NCBI GenBank assembly: GCA_022794035.1
Contig: JAAWDX010000008.1
Span: forward strand, 1 to 62,713
From: Lachnospiraceae bacterium
GTDB taxonomy: Bacteria > Bacillota > Clostridia > Lachnospirales > Bianqueaceae
DNA: 62,713 nt
Reading direction: 5' to 3'
A model generated the notes under the pieces. That model worked only from the letters and a program-made list of their open reading frames with translations. It was not told the DNA's origin and ran no database searches. Each line of letters begins with the position of its first letter. The stretch's first letter is position 1. This document shows, piece by piece, positions 33,911 through 42,930 of the stretch. Position numbers and translations under genes: made by a program.

Positions 33911-34739
33911 AGCCTAATAGCTTCCTTCCATATTCATTGACTACCACTTCTTTAAACCCCAGCTGGTCATACATCCTCCTCGCCTTATTGCCGACTACAC
34001 AAAAGAGGGAAATTTCTGAATACCCCTGATCCAATATATAATTGCACACACATTTGGCAAATTGTTTGCCAATGCCTTGCCCCTGCTGCTCCGGCGCCAC
34101 AGAAATACCATCCAGCTCACAGCCATCCACATTTGCATAGGCAACAACTCTGGAATCCTTTACATAAACGAGTCGATCCTCTTTAGTGGCCGCCCACTCC
34201 TGCCGCTCCTCTTCGCTGGGCTGCTCCTGTACAGAATCCGGGAAGTCTCCTACCTGCAGCCGCATTTCATGAAAGGCCTTTGCATGAAACGCCTGCACGG
34301 TATGATAATCCGCATCCTGATACTGCCTGACTGGTGATGCATCCACCTCATACTGCTCGCCCGCATATTTCATATAAGCAGAAGAAAACTGCCTCTGATA
34401 GCCTCTTTTCTGCATAAACCCGGAAAACTCTTTCGCATAAGCCGTTACAATCTGCGTTGTTCCCTCCTGCCGCAGCATTTCCTCCCATTCTTTTAAGACA
34501 AAGCCTGCAATTCCTCTCCCCCTATACTCCGGCATCATATAGAGCGAGATAAAGGCCTCTTCCCCTGGGCAGATCAAAGCGATCCCCACCAGCGTATCCG
34601 CTTCAAACACTCCGTACACATCTTCATCTCTATGATCCAATGCCAGCTGTAAGTCACCCGGCATATCGCTCCGCTTTTCTACATTTTTTACATGCTTTGT
34701 ATTTTCATCAAAAAGCCGCTGCCAATATATGTTTTTCAT
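33909..34739 (-). CDS. Two-domain GNAT family N-acetyltransferase
   Basis: A 276-residue protein with two GNAT folds. The first has acetyl-CoA motif YRGRGIAGFVLKEW (about residues 73-86) and the second PEQQGQGIGKQFAKCV (about 217-232). A few GNAT proteins have this tandem form, where often only one half is catalytic; here both keep the Q/RxxGxG/A motif. The substrate cannot be told. It is divergent from the ThrE-type pair and shares a terminator with the hypothetical gene. Confidence 0.82.
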   Translation of the reverse strand: MKNIYWQRLFDENTKHVKNVEKRSDMPGDLQLALDHRDEDVYGVFEADTLVGIALICPGEEAFISLYMMPEYRGRGIAGFVLKEWEEMLRQEGTTQIVTAYAKEFSGFMQKRGYQRQFSSAYMKYAGEQYEVDASPVRQYQDADYHTVQAFHAKAFHEMRLQVGDFPDSVQEQPSEEERQEWAATKEDRLVYVKDSRVVAYANVDGCELDGISVAPEQQGQGIGKQFAKCVCNYILDQGYSEISLFCVVGNKARRMYDQLGFKEVVVNEYGRKLLG

Positions 34740-34847
34740 CGTCTACTCCTTGTTTTTAAAAAGCAAGTATGCTACATTAAGTGCATTCACTTTATTATAC
34801 AGATAGGATCTACACTATGCAACCATCATTTGAACCAGAGGTCTCTC

Positions 34848-35612
34848 ATGAATCCACAAAATGAGTATGAATTAAAAGCGCTTTTGCATCAATTTCTCAG
34901 CTTAGGCGAGGCGCTTCTCGCCAACGGTGCTGAAATCAGCCGTGTAGAGGATACCCTCACCCGTCTCGGGCTGGCCTATGGCGCTGAGCGCATGAATGTA
35001 TTTGTCATTACCTCCAGTATGATCATCACCATGATCTTTCCTGATGGACAAGAGCTCACGCAAACCCGCCGCATTTTAAGTGCCGGCAGCTCTAATTTCA
35101 CTAAACTAGAGGCTCTCAATGCATTAAGCCGCGACTGCTGCCGCGCCCCTAAACCGCCAAAGGAGCTTGCAAAAGCACTTGCTGCGCTCGACGCAGCGCC
35201 TCCCTCAAGACTGCGGTTTTATCTGGGCAGCGTCCTAGCTGCAGGAAGCTTTTCTATTTTCTTTGGCGGCAATATAATAGACGGCCTTACTGCCGCCCTT
35301 TTTGCATTTCCTCTCTGCTTTTTACAGGAAAAACTCCCCGCGCTCTGTTCCAGCCGCGTAATTTACAATTTTCTGATCTCCCTGCTGGTCGGCTTGGCGC
35401 TTTGCGGCTGTGCCGCCCTGTTTCCAGTACTGCATATCGATAAGCTCATCATCGGCGATATTATGTTGCTGATTCCCGGCATCGCTATGACCAATGCTGT
35501 ACGCGATATTCTGATCGGCGATACCATCGCAGGCATCATGCGGCTGGTAGAGACCCTGCTCTGGGCCGGCGCACTGGCCTGCGGCTTTATGATCGCTATC
35601 ATGCTGATTTAA
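34848..35612 (+). CDS. Threonine/serine exporter family, N-terminal type (split ThrE subunit 1)
   Basis: A 254-residue protein. The first 110 residues form a cytoplasmic ThrE-type domain (DUF1212), with FLSLGEALLANGAEISRVEDTL and SAGSSNFTKLEALN. The rest has about five membrane helices. Together with the following gene it forms the split version of ThrE, which exports threonine and serine. I start at ATG 34848, with AGAGG upstream; longer frames have no ribosome site. The partner starts 12 bp later. Confidence 0.85.
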   Translation: MNPQNEYELKALLHQFLSLGEALLANGAEISRVEDTLTRLGLAYGAERMNVFVITSSMIITMIFPDGQELTQTRRILSAGSSNFTKLEALNALSRDCCRAPKPPKELAKALAALDAAPPSRLRFYLGSVLAAGSFSIFFGGNIIDGLTAALFAFPLCFLQEKLPALCSSRVIYNFLISLLVGLALCGCAALFPVLHIDKLIIGDIMLLIPGIAMTNAVRDILIGDTIAGIMRLVETLLWAGALACGFMIAIMLI

Positions 35613-35624
35613 AGGAGGGCGCCC

Positions 35625-36068
35625 ATGAATGAAATTCTAACGCAGCTGATCACTGCTTTTACCGGCTCTCTTGGATTCGCCCTGCTGTTTCATCTGCGGC
35701 GGCGTCTACTGACCTGCGCTTCGCTGGGCGGACTGCTCAGCTGGGCCGTTTATCTGGCCGGCGAATGGGCATTTAACAGCATTTTTATCGCCTGCCTGCT
35801 CGCTTCTGCCTTCGCGGCGCTCTACAGTGAAATTTTGGCCCGGCTTTTAAAGGCTCCGGCAACTGTCTTTTTCATCCCTACCATCGTCCCCTTGATTCCC
35901 GGAAGTACCTTATATTATACAATGAGTCATGCTGTGCAAAATGACTGGCCGCAGGCGAAGGCCTATGCCCTTTTAACGCTGCAGTATACGCTGTCTATCG
36001 CCATCGGCATCAGCTTTGTATGGGCACTGTTTTATATGCTGCGCAAAATAAAGCCGCGCCTACGATAA
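35625..36068 (+). CDS. Threonine/serine exporter family, C-terminal type (split ThrE subunit 2)
   Basis: A 147-residue membrane protein with about four helices, of the DUF3815/YjjB type. The stretch TVFFIPTIVPLIPGSTLYYTM is characteristic. It follows the larger subunit by 12 bp with AAAGGAGGGCGCCC before its ATG. Its 3' end overlaps the end of the opposite tatD gene by 9 bp, leaving no room for an intergenic terminator. Confidence 0.87.
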   Translation: MNEILTQLITAFTGSLGFALLFHLRRRLLTCASLGGLLSWAVYLAGEWAFNSIFIACLLASAFAALYSEILARLLKAPATVFFIPTIVPLIPGSTLYYTMSHAVQNDWPQAKAYALLTLQYTLSIAIGISFVWALFYMLRKIKPRLR

Positions 36069-36812
36069 AAACTTCTCTAAATTGACCCGCATCTGTCTGG
36101 CCAGCGCCTCCGGCGTCTGGCCTTTTTGCTTGGCCGCATAGGCCAAATTTTCCATCAGTACAGCCGGGATCTGCGTAAGCTCCATGGTCTCTTTCTGCAT
36201 GGCCCAGGCTACCGCCTCAATCCCATCGGTCTCTACAAACAGGCGCTCTGCCGGGATTTCGCGCAGCATTTGCTGCTGCAGATGGGCTCCGGCCTCAGCA
36301 AGCCGCGCCGTATCCGGTCCCAGCGTAAAATAACAATCCAGCGCCATGTAGCGCTCCAGCGTTTTTTCCGGCCCGGAATACCAGTGCACGCAGATCCTTT
36401 CCGGGAAGCCCTGCAGCAGATCGGCAATGCGCTCCTCCTGCCCTTTGGTGTGCAAAATGACCGGCTTTTTTTGATCTGCCGCCAGCTGAAGCTGTTTTTC
36501 CAGCTGCCTTTGCTGCACCTCTAGCGAAACGCTGCACCACACGCTGTCCATGCCGATTTCTCCAATCAAATCACACTGCTCCAGAGCCGGCATGCTTTCC
36601 TCGATCGTCCACTGGTCCGCATACCAAGGATGGAGGCCAAAGCTAAGCCGAAGCTCCGGCCTCCCCTTAAATGTCTGCAGAAAGCGCCACTCCTCCGGTG
36701 TGCCGCTGGAAAAACAGGTGATCAGATCATTTTGTTTGCGCAGCGCCAGCTCCTGCTCTGCCTGAGGCTCTAAAAACGCGCTTATATGCGCATGCATATC
36801 AATGATCTGCAT
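36060..36812 (-). CDS. TatD family metal-dependent hydrolase
   Basis: A 250-residue TIM-barrel amidohydrolase. Metal ligands appear in order: DMHAHIS, GLHPWYAD, IGEIGMD, PVILHTKG, VHWYSG and FVETDG. TatD proteins are usually DNases or general phosphoesterases. I start at ATG 36812, with AAAGGAGAAAAAACGG in front. The start overlaps the end of the thiamine-type ABC ATPase gene by 14 bp, so it is the last gene of the TPP-riboswitch operon. Its link to thiamine is not obvious. Confidence 0.82.
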   Translation of the reverse strand: MQIIDMHAHISAFLEPQAEQELALRKQNDLITCFSSGTPEEWRFLQTFKGRPELRLSFGLHPWYADQWTIEESMPALEQCDLIGEIGMDSVWCSVSLEVQQRQLEKQLQLAADQKKPVILHTKGQEERIADLLQGFPERICVHWYSGPEKTLERYMALDCYFTLGPDTARLAEAGAHLQQQMLREIPAERLFVETDGIEAVAWAMQKETMELTQIPAVLMENLAYAAKQKGQTPEALARQMRVNLEKFLS

Positions 36813-37551
36813 CCGTTTTTTCTCCTTTTGCCTGAATGATTTCATAGATCTCGGCCCGCAGCGCTCCCTGCGCATACAGCCACTGCCTGTCGCGCTCCTT
36901 CTGCGCAATGGTAATTTCCTTTCGGATTCCCTCTCCCGGACCGCCTAAAATCAAAATCCGGTCCGAGAGATAAATGGCCTCATCTGTATCATGGGTGACC
37001 AGCAGAATGGTCTTTTTTAAATTGCGGCGCAGCTCCTGAAGCCAGTCCTGCATATTTCCCCGCGTAATCACATCCAATGCGCCAAACGGCTCATCCAGCA
37101 GATAAATGTCTGCCTCGCACAGTGTGGTCCGCAAAAAAGCTGCCCTCTGCCGCATACCGCCCGACAGCTCATGCGGATATTTCTCTTCGCAGCCCTGCAG
37201 GCCAAAGCGCGCCATCTGCTCTCTGGCCCGGCTCTTCATCCTATCCTTCTGATGATGAATTTCACCGTAAAGGCATACATTATCCAATATCGTCCTCCAG
37301 GGCAGCAGCAAATCGCTCTGCGGCATATAGGCAAACTGACGGCTAACCCCTTCGATCCTTGCTCCATCGATTTCTATTTTGCCGCTCTGCGGCCTTAAAT
37401 TGCCGGCCAGCACGTTGAGCAGCGTCGATTTTCCACAGCCGGACGGCCCCAAAATACTCACAAACTCTCCGTCCTGCACGGCGAAAGAGAGCTCACGCAG
37501 CACCGTCTGATCGGCATAGGAAAAGCTTAATGCGCAGATATTTAATTTCAT
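36799..37551 (-). CDS. thiZ: Thiamine-precursor ABC transporter, ATP-binding protein
   Basis: A 250-residue ATPase of the SsuB/TauB/NrtD class. Walker A is GPSGCGKSTLLN, the signature LSGGMRQRAAFLR, Walker B IYLLDEPFGALD, and an H-loop in VTHDTDEA. It drives the permease at 38612 and the binding protein at 37552. The TPP riboswitch in front of the operon argues for import of a thiamine precursor such as HMP or formyl-aminopyrimidine. It starts directly at the end of the binding-protein gene. Confidence 0.85.
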   Translation of the reverse strand: MKLNICALSFSYADQTVLRELSFAVQDGEFVSILGPSGCGKSTLLNVLAGNLRPQSGKIEIDGARIEGVSRQFAYMPQSDLLLPWRTILDNVCLYGEIHHQKDRMKSRAREQMARFGLQGCEEKYPHELSGGMRQRAAFLRTTLCEADIYLLDEPFGALDVITRGNMQDWLQELRRNLKKTILLVTHDTDEAIYLSDRILILGGPGEGIRKEITIAQKERDRQWLYAQGALRAEIYEIIQAKGEKTDADH

Positions 37552-38565
37552 TTATTTCCCCAAAAATTCATTTGTGTAGCAGTCGCTGGCGGGAATCGTC
37601 TGATTGATCACGCCGTATTCCTTTAAGAAGGCGCTGTAGTTGTCCCATACCTCGTCCTTCATGATGCCCCACACCTCAGCGTCTTCCATATATTTGCCGG
37701 CCAGATAGGTCTGGGATTTTTTGAGCATTTCAAGATCGTAGGTTGGCGCATAGGAATGCAGGATCTCGGCACTGCCCTCCGGATCGGCCATCACATCCTG
37801 ATAGCCCTTTTCGGTTGCCCGCAAAAAGGCCTTGATCATCTCAGGATCACTCTCGATAACTGCATCGCTGGTAATGATGATGGGCGTATAATAATCCAGC
37901 CTCTCATCCAGCTGCCGGCATTCCATATAATTCAGCTTAACGCCGTTCATCTCGGCCATCACGCTGTCCCAGCCTTCAAAGAACCACATGATATCACAGC
38001 TTTTTCCCAGCGCCTCGAAGCCGCTGCCATCTGAAATGACCATATTCAACTTCGAAAAATCCTTGCCTTCCTTCGTCATGCAGGCCTCCAGCACAGCGGC
38101 CTCGCCCGGTCCGGCCCAGCCGGCATAGGTCTTGCCTTCAAAATCCGCTGGCGACGTGATGCCGCTGTCAGCCAGCGTCACGAAACCGGAGGTATTGTGC
38201 TGAATAATCGTCGCCACCGCTTTCACTGGCAGCGGATCCTCCGAGGTCAGCGCGATCGTCACATCCTCCTGATAGGCAATGCCAAACGTACCCTTCTGCT
38301 GCGCAATCAGCGTAGCCGTCGCCCCCTCGGTCGGCTCGATGATCTCCACATCCAGCCCCTCAGCCTCATAATACCCTTTATTCAGCGCCACATACATGCC
38401 CGTATGATTGGTATTGGGCACATAATCCAGCACCACCGTCACCTTTTTCAGCTCCTGATTTTCCTTGCTCTGCTCTCCCGTCTGCGTATCGCCGCAGGCG
38501 CACAGCGCTGTCGTGAGAGCCGCCACCAAAATCAGTGCCACTGCCTTTTTCAATTGCTTCTTCAA
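37552..38565 (-). CDS. thiY: Thiamine-precursor ABC transporter, substrate-binding lipoprotein (NMT1/THI5-like)
   Basis: A binding protein of about 337 residues with a signal peptide and lipobox LCAC, so it is anchored outside the membrane. The mature part starts VTVVLDYVPNTNHTGMYVAL, the classic NMT1/THI5-like sequence for pyrimidine-type thiamine precursors. Later GWAGPGEAAVLEACM and WFFEGWDSVMAEMNG fit the same family. I prefer the TTG start at 38565, which has AGAGG seven bases upstream; an ATG at 38583 lacks a ribosome site. It lies between the permease and ATPase genes. Confidence 0.87.
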   Translation of the reverse strand: MKKQLKKAVALILVAALTTALCACGDTQTGEQSKENQELKKVTVVLDYVPNTNHTGMYVALNKGYYEAEGLDVEIIEPTEGATATLIAQQKGTFGIAYQEDVTIALTSEDPLPVKAVATIIQHNTSGFVTLADSGITSPADFEGKTYAGWAGPGEAAVLEACMTKEGKDFSKLNMVISDGSGFEALGKSCDIMWFFEGWDSVMAEMNGVKLNYMECRQLDERLDYYTPIIITSDAVIESDPEMIKAFLRATEKGYQDVMADPEGSAEILHSYAPTYDLEMLKKSQTYLAGKYMEDAEVWGIMKDEVWDNYSAFLKEYGVINQTIPASDCYTNEFLGK

Positions 38566-38611
38566 CTTTCTTCCTCTTTTCATTCAATAGATTTGTATAT
38601 AAACCCAGCGC

Positions 38612-39361
38612 CTAGTTTCCCCGCCTGGCGGGAAGCACGACGCGGCTTATTACCTTGATCAGGCCGTTCATCAACAGACTCAGCAGGATAATCATGATGA
38701 CGCAGGCAAACACCCGGTCCAGCATATAGCCATTTTTCGCCCGGATCAGATAATATCCAAGACCGCTCTGTGAGGCGATCCATTCTCCGACCACAGCGCC
38801 GCTGATGCTGTAGGTGGCTGCTACCTTTAACCCTGACAGCAGCGATATCATGGCAGACGGAATCTTCACAATGCGGTATAGCTGCCACCGCGAGCCGCCA
38901 TAGGCACGGATCAGATTGAGATAGCCTTCTTCCATCTGTCCCAGCCCGTCGCTAAAGCTGATTACAATCGGGAAGAAGCACATGAGCACTACCGTCAGGA
39001 TCTTGGGCGCATAGCCAAAGCCCATATAGATGATAAAGATGGGCGCCAGCACAATGACCGGCACCGTTTGCGTAACGACTAGAATGGGATACACACACTT
39101 TTTAAATGTGGGCGCGGCATCCATCCAGATGCCGATCAGGATGCCGATCACAAAGGAAATGCCCATTCCGACAAGAGCCTCTGCTGCTGTCACGCCGGCA
39201 TGGCGCATCAGCTCCGGAAATTCGTTTATGAATGCATTAAACGCCGCACTCGGTGAAGGCAGCACATACAGCGGAATACCGGCAATCCGCACCACTGCCT
39301 CCCATATCAGCAGCAGCCCTATGATCACTAGCACAGGCGCTGTCTTCGTCAATCGTTTCAT
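38612..39361 (-). CDS. thiX: Thiamine-precursor ABC transporter, permease
   Basis: A 249-residue inner-membrane permease with about six helices, of the SsuC/TauC type. The cytoplasmic EAA-type loop AYGGSRWQLYRIVKIPSAM contacts the ATPase. It is the first gene after the TPP riboswitch and its terminator, so its expression should fall when thiamine pyrophosphate is plentiful. Symbol follows the riboswitch context and the THI5-like binding protein. Confidence 0.86.
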   Translation of the reverse strand: MKRLTKTAPVLVIIGLLLIWEAVVRIAGIPLYVLPSPSAAFNAFINEFPELMRHAGVTAAEALVGMGISFVIGILIGIWMDAAPTFKKCVYPILVVTQTVPVIVLAPIFIIYMGFGYAPKILTVVLMCFFPIVISFSDGLGQMEEGYLNLIRAYGGSRWQLYRIVKIPSAMISLLSGLKVAATYSISGAVVGEWIASQSGLGYYLIRAKNGYMLDRVFACVIMIILLSLLMNGLIKVISRVVLPARRGN

Positions 39362-39386
39362 TGTTCTATCTTCTCCTTTTTAACAC

Positions 39387-39420
39387 AAAAAACCGATGCG
39401 TCTTATCTGGACGCATCGGC
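39387..39420 (-). terminator. Riboswitch expression-platform terminator
   Basis: On the minus strand GCCGATGCGTC (39420-39410) pairs with GACGCATCGG (39402-39393), then six T residues (39392-39387). It lies between the TPP aptamer and thiX, so it is the likely premature terminator formed when TPP is bound. Another stem (CTTGCA/TGCAAG, about 39435-39475) lies between and may take part in the switch. Confidence 0.82.
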
Positions 39421-39493
39421 ATGTATACAGCTCATGAATACTTGCAAAGGCCGCCTTTTATGCGCCGCCCTGCAAGCATCCTATTTGTCACTA

Positions 39494-39577
39494 TATTTTC
39501 CTGCGCCAGTATTATCTGTATCAGGTTCAAAGGGTCAAAACCTTATGGTTTACTCTCAGGCCTTCGGCCTCCCCATT
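39494..39577 (-). ncRNA. TPP riboswitch (THI element)
   Basis: On the minus strand the sequence has GGGG followed by the CTGAGA core, then ACCCTTTGAACCTGAT and CTGGCGCAGGAA, the conserved parts of the TPP aptamer in the right order. A terminator follows at 39387-39420. It controls thiX-thiY-thiZ-tatD. Confidence 0.93.
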
Positions 39578-39697
39578 TTTGTTTCATTATACGCCAGATA
39601 AAAAGCATATGCAAGCTTTTTATTTTAAGTGCATCAAATTGCCAGTCTCTGGATATGCTATCCTCTATACTTGATTATGGAGGTAACGATTGATATT

Positions 39698-40129
39698 ATG
39701 TTTGAAATGACACCCTTTGAAAAAAGCTATCGCAGCCTATTCAGCCGCAGCCCCTTTGCTGAGCTTGAAAAAAATTTCTTTGGCAATCTGAACGGCGCCT
39801 ACGAATTTCAGACGGATATTCAGGATCAGGGCGACTCTTTTCTGCTGGAGGCCGATCTGCCTGGCTTTGATAAAAAGGATATTCAGGTGGATGTCCACCA
39901 CCACCGCCTGACGATCAAGGCCACGCGGCATTCTCAGCAGGAGCAGCAGGATGAAAAAGGAAATTATCTGCGCCGGGAACGCACCTATGGCTCTTTCACC
40001 AGGAGCTTTGACATCGATGCCATTCAGGAGGATCAGATCTCCGCGTCTTATGCCGACGGGGTGCTGCGCCTGACTTTGCCCAAAAAGAAAGAAGCTTTGC
40101 CAGCCTCTCATCAGATCGAGATTCAGTAA
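39698..40129 (+). CDS. Hsp20/alpha-crystallin family small heat shock protein
   Basis: A 143-residue holdase chaperone. After an N-terminal arm (FEKSYRSLFSRSPFAELEKNF) comes the alpha-crystallin domain with FLLEADLPGFDKKDIQVDV, RRERTYGSFTRSF and the conserved end GVLRLTLPKK, and a short tail QIEIQ that can bridge dimers. I start at ATG 39698; GGAGG lies 14 bases away, somewhat far, so an upstream non-ATG start is possible. It is divergent from the riboswitch operon. No CIRCE operator was seen. Confidence 0.9.
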   Translation: MFEMTPFEKSYRSLFSRSPFAELEKNFFGNLNGAYEFQTDIQDQGDSFLLEADLPGFDKKDIQVDVHHHRLTIKATRHSQQEQQDEKGNYLRRERTYGSFTRSFDIDAIQEDQISASYADGVLRLTLPKKKEALPASHQIEIQ

Positions 40130-40141
40130 GCAGATGCTTAT

Positions 40142-40382
40142 CGTCAGGATTTGCAAAAATTAAAAAATGGCGGAAATATTTCCACCATCTATCGAGTCTG
40201 GCAGGACCATGGCGGAATTTTTCCGCCATGGTCCTGCCAGCGAAGCTTGCTAACGGGTATTTTTCAGCTATTACACGACCGTTCCGCCATACACGGTGGA
40301 AAAATTTCAGCTATATCGTCCGTTTCCGCCCGCGGCGGCTGAAGGATTGAAATTGGCTGAAAAATTAGGATCGGCTGAAAAA
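40142..40382 (-). repeat. Interspersed hairpin repeat, copy C (241 bp)
   Basis: Read on the minus strand it matches copy B in order: 18-bp units (40365-40382, 40347-40364 and a third that runs into the CCGCC/GGCGG-type stem), the GACGATATAGCTGA core, a 29-bp identical block, the main hairpin, a near-palindrome and the end AAATCCTGACG at 40142. The main hairpin is a perfect 18-bp stem, 40200-40217 with 40221-40238, and a 3-nt loop. It fills the gap between hsp20 and pyrE, both of which end here. It may serve as their terminator. Confidence 0.82.
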
Positions 40383-40434
40383 CCGAGATCATCAGAACAA
40401 CTAGCTCCGAAATAGCAACAACCGTATTGACTGC

Positions 40435-41100
40435 TCAATCCAGCACGCAGTATTGATCCATATATGCTTCCATCCGCTGCAGCACATCCTGATATTCCTG
40501 CCTGCCCTGCAGATATTCGTGCAGATCTTTGACTGTCACGATGGCATGTACATTGAGGCCGAACTCTTCTTTGACCTCCATAATGGCTGTTTTTCCGGGA
40601 ATCTGTCCCACCTCGCAGCGGTTTACGGAGATGAACATATGCTCTGCTGTTACAGCGCCGCAGCCTTTGAGGATCGGCATTGTCTCGCGCACGGCTGTGC
40701 CGGCTGTGATCACATCTTCAATGATAATCAGGCGATCGCCGTCCTGCGGCTTGTATCCCACGAGGCTGCCGCCTTCGCCGTGGTCTTTTTCTTCTTTACG
40801 GTTAAAGAAATAGGGCTTGTCAATTCCATATTCGTTTGCCAGTGCAGCTGCTGTTGTTGTGACCAGCGGAATGCCTTTGTACGCGGGTCCAAACATAGCG
40901 TCAAATTCCTGACCGAGCGTCTCCTTAACCAGCTCGGCATAGAATTTTCCAAGACCTGCGATCTGCGCGCCGGTGCGGTAGTTGCCGGTATTGACAAAAT
41001 ACGGCGTGAGGCGCCCGCTTTTGGTTTTGAACTCGCCAAACCGCAGCACGTCTGCGGCCATCATAAATTCGATAAATTTGATTTTCGATTCTGTCAGCAT
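40435..41100 (-). CDS. pyrE: Orotate phosphoribosyltransferase
   Basis: A 221-residue enzyme that joins orotate to PRPP, giving OMP, in pyrimidine synthesis. The PRPP motif is LIIIEDVITAGTAV, and the flexible loop with FFNRKEEKDHGEGG is typical of the bacterial OPRT form. Length fits. No other pyrimidine gene is adjacent. It follows the M42 peptidase by 12 bp, so it may share its transcript. Confidence 0.94.
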   Translation of the reverse strand: MLTESKIKFIEFMMAADVLRFGEFKTKSGRLTPYFVNTGNYRTGAQIAGLGKFYAELVKETLGQEFDAMFGPAYKGIPLVTTTAAALANEYGIDKPYFFNRKEEKDHGEGGSLVGYKPQDGDRLIIIEDVITAGTAVRETMPILKGCGAVTAEHMFISVNRCEVGQIPGKTAIMEVKEEFGLNVHAIVTVKDLHEYLQGRQEYQDVLQRMEAYMDQYCVLD

Positions 41101-41112
41101 ATCGTTTCCTCC

Positions 41113-42141
41113 TTAATCTAACCAATAGGCTATGAGCAGCTTCATTGTGTTTTCTACAGCCTTTATATGCGAGCGTTCATACGCATGGCTGGCAAAAACG
41201 CCTGGACCGATGAGCGCTCCCTGGATATCCTGTCCGCCGGACAGCGCCGCGCTCACATCCGATCCATAATACGGATAAATATCAATCGCATAGTCCAGCT
41301 CGTTTTCTTTGGCCAGCTCGGCCAGCCGAGAGGTAATGGCATAATCATACGGGCCGGAGGAGTCCTTAGCACAGATCGAGACCATCTTTTCCGTACAGGA
41401 AAGATCCTCTCCGATGCAGCCCATATCGACGGCAATCAGCTCACGGATATCCCGTGGAATCCAGGCCATGCCGTGCCCCACCTCTTCATAGGTAGAAATC
41501 AGAATTTTCACTGTATGGCTGGGAATCAGATGATGGGATGCAAAGTGCTCCAGAACGCCCAGCAGTATGGCAACGGAAAGCTTATCATCTAAAAACCGAG
41601 ATTTGATGTAACCGGAGGGGGTAACCGTGAATTTGGGATCGATACAGATATAATCGCCGGTCTGTACGCCCAGCTTCTGTACATCTTCCTTGCTATTTAC
41701 ATCCTCATCCAGACGGACCTCCAGATTCTCCTCGCTCCGCTCCTTGCCGGCCTCTTTATACACATGGGACGCCGGCTTCGTGCAGTACACCGTTCCGTCA
41801 TACACTTGGCCGTCCCGCGTATGGACCCGGCACAGCTCGGAATCCACGGTCGCCAGATTGGGCCCGCCGATCTTGGTAAAGGCCAGTGCTCCGTTTTCTT
41901 TGATGCTGCGCACCATCAGCCCCAGCGTATCCACATGGGCACAAAAGCCAACGACATATTCCAGATCCTTTCCCGGAATGGTAATGATGCCGTTTCCTTT
42001 ATGTGTCATCTCAAAGGAATATCCAAGCGCCTCTGCTTTTTGCTCCACCTTTTCCATCACTGCAGCCGTGTACCCGCTCGGGCTGTCGATCTGCATGATC
42101 TCTCTCAGGGTTTGCAGCACATACTCCATATTGATTTCCAT
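41113..42141 (-). CDS. M42 family metallopeptidase (glutamyl aminopeptidase type)
   Basis: A 342-residue di-metal aminopeptidase of the TET type, cytoplasmic and usually dodecameric. Metal ligands are visible in CAHVDTLGLMV, FLDDKLSVA, STYEEVGHGM (catalytic and ligand Glu), AVDMG and SHAYERSH. Trimmed peptides are its substrates. AAGGAGGCAGTTCAA precedes ATG 42141, so the full start is used rather than the inner ATG. It lies 18 bp after the HAD gene. Confidence 0.9.
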   Translation of the reverse strand: MEINMEYVLQTLREIMQIDSPSGYTAAVMEKVEQKAEALGYSFEMTHKGNGIITIPGKDLEYVVGFCAHVDTLGLMVRSIKENGALAFTKIGGPNLATVDSELCRVHTRDGQVYDGTVYCTKPASHVYKEAGKERSEENLEVRLDEDVNSKEDVQKLGVQTGDYICIDPKFTVTPSGYIKSRFLDDKLSVAILLGVLEHFASHHLIPSHTVKILISTYEEVGHGMAWIPRDIRELIAVDMGCIGEDLSCTEKMVSICAKDSSGPYDYAITSRLAELAKENELDYAIDIYPYYGSDVSAALSGGQDIQGALIGPGVFASHAYERSHIKAVENTMKLLIAYWLD

Positions 42142-42159
42142 TTGAACTGCCTCCTTATT

Positions 42160-42930
42160 TTATGCTAATAAGCTGCCCACATTTTGCACAACCAAGCTTG
42201 GCTTTACATCACTATGGTGCAGATCTTCTTCTGTGGTTTCCCCGGAAAGCACCAGCACCGAGGTGACTTCATGACGGGCTCCCAGCGCAATATCCGTATA
42301 CAGTCTGTCGCCTACCACGACCATGTCTTCTCTGGCCACTCCGGTAAATTCCTGAATGATTTCCAGCGTATCCTCATAAGGCTTGCCGAAATAGCGCGGC
42401 GTTTTTCCGGTAGAAGCTGTGATCAGCGCGCAGATAGCGCCCGAATCAGGGATGAACCCTCCCTCCACGGGACAGTTATAATCCGGATGGGTAGAGATAA
42501 ATTCTGCGCCTTCGCGGATGTAGCGGCAGGCCTTTTCCAGCTTGTCATAGGTAAGGGTGGTATCGAAACTGGCTACTACGATCGGAGCCTCCTCTTCTAC
42601 CCGAATACCGGCCTGCTCAAAGCTGCGGATGAGATCCGGCGTCCCGACGACATATACGCTCTGACCGGCTCTGTGCCGCTTCAAGAATGCAATCGTCGTT
42701 TCGGCAGATGTGAGGATATTTTCCGGCCCTGCCGGAATGCCCATGCCCTGCAGGCGCTGTACATATGTATCCTTGGCTCTGGAAGCATTGTTGGTAAAAA
42801 ACAGATACTGCGCGCCGTTTTGCCGTATGCGCTGCAAAAAGGGCAGCGTTTCGGGAAAAAGCTGATTGCCCAGATAGACTGTGCCGTCCATGTCGAGGAT
42901 CCAGAGCTTTTTTTGCTGAAGATTATCCAT
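42160..42930 (-). CDS. HAD-IIA family phosphatase (NagD-like)
   Basis: A 256-residue haloacid dehalogenase phosphatase with the C2a cap. Motif I is ILDMDGTVYLG, motif II TNNAS, motif III Lys in FGKPYEDTLE and motif IV VGDRLYTDI. Typical substrates are sugar or nucleotide monophosphates or p-nitrophenyl phosphate; the real one is unknown. Its start overlaps the sortase gene end by 8 bp, so the two are coupled. Confidence 0.9.
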   Translation of the reverse strand: MDNLQQKKLWILDMDGTVYLGNQLFPETLPFLQRIRQNGAQYLFFTNNASRAKDTYVQRLQGMGIPAGPENILTSAETTIAFLKRHRAGQSVYVVGTPDLIRSFEQAGIRVEEEAPIVVASFDTTLTYDKLEKACRYIREGAEFISTHPDYNCPVEGGFIPDSGAICALITASTGKTPRYFGKPYEDTLEIIQEFTGVAREDMVVVGDRLYTDIALGARHEVTSVLVLSGETTEEDLHHSDVKPSLVVQNVGSLLA

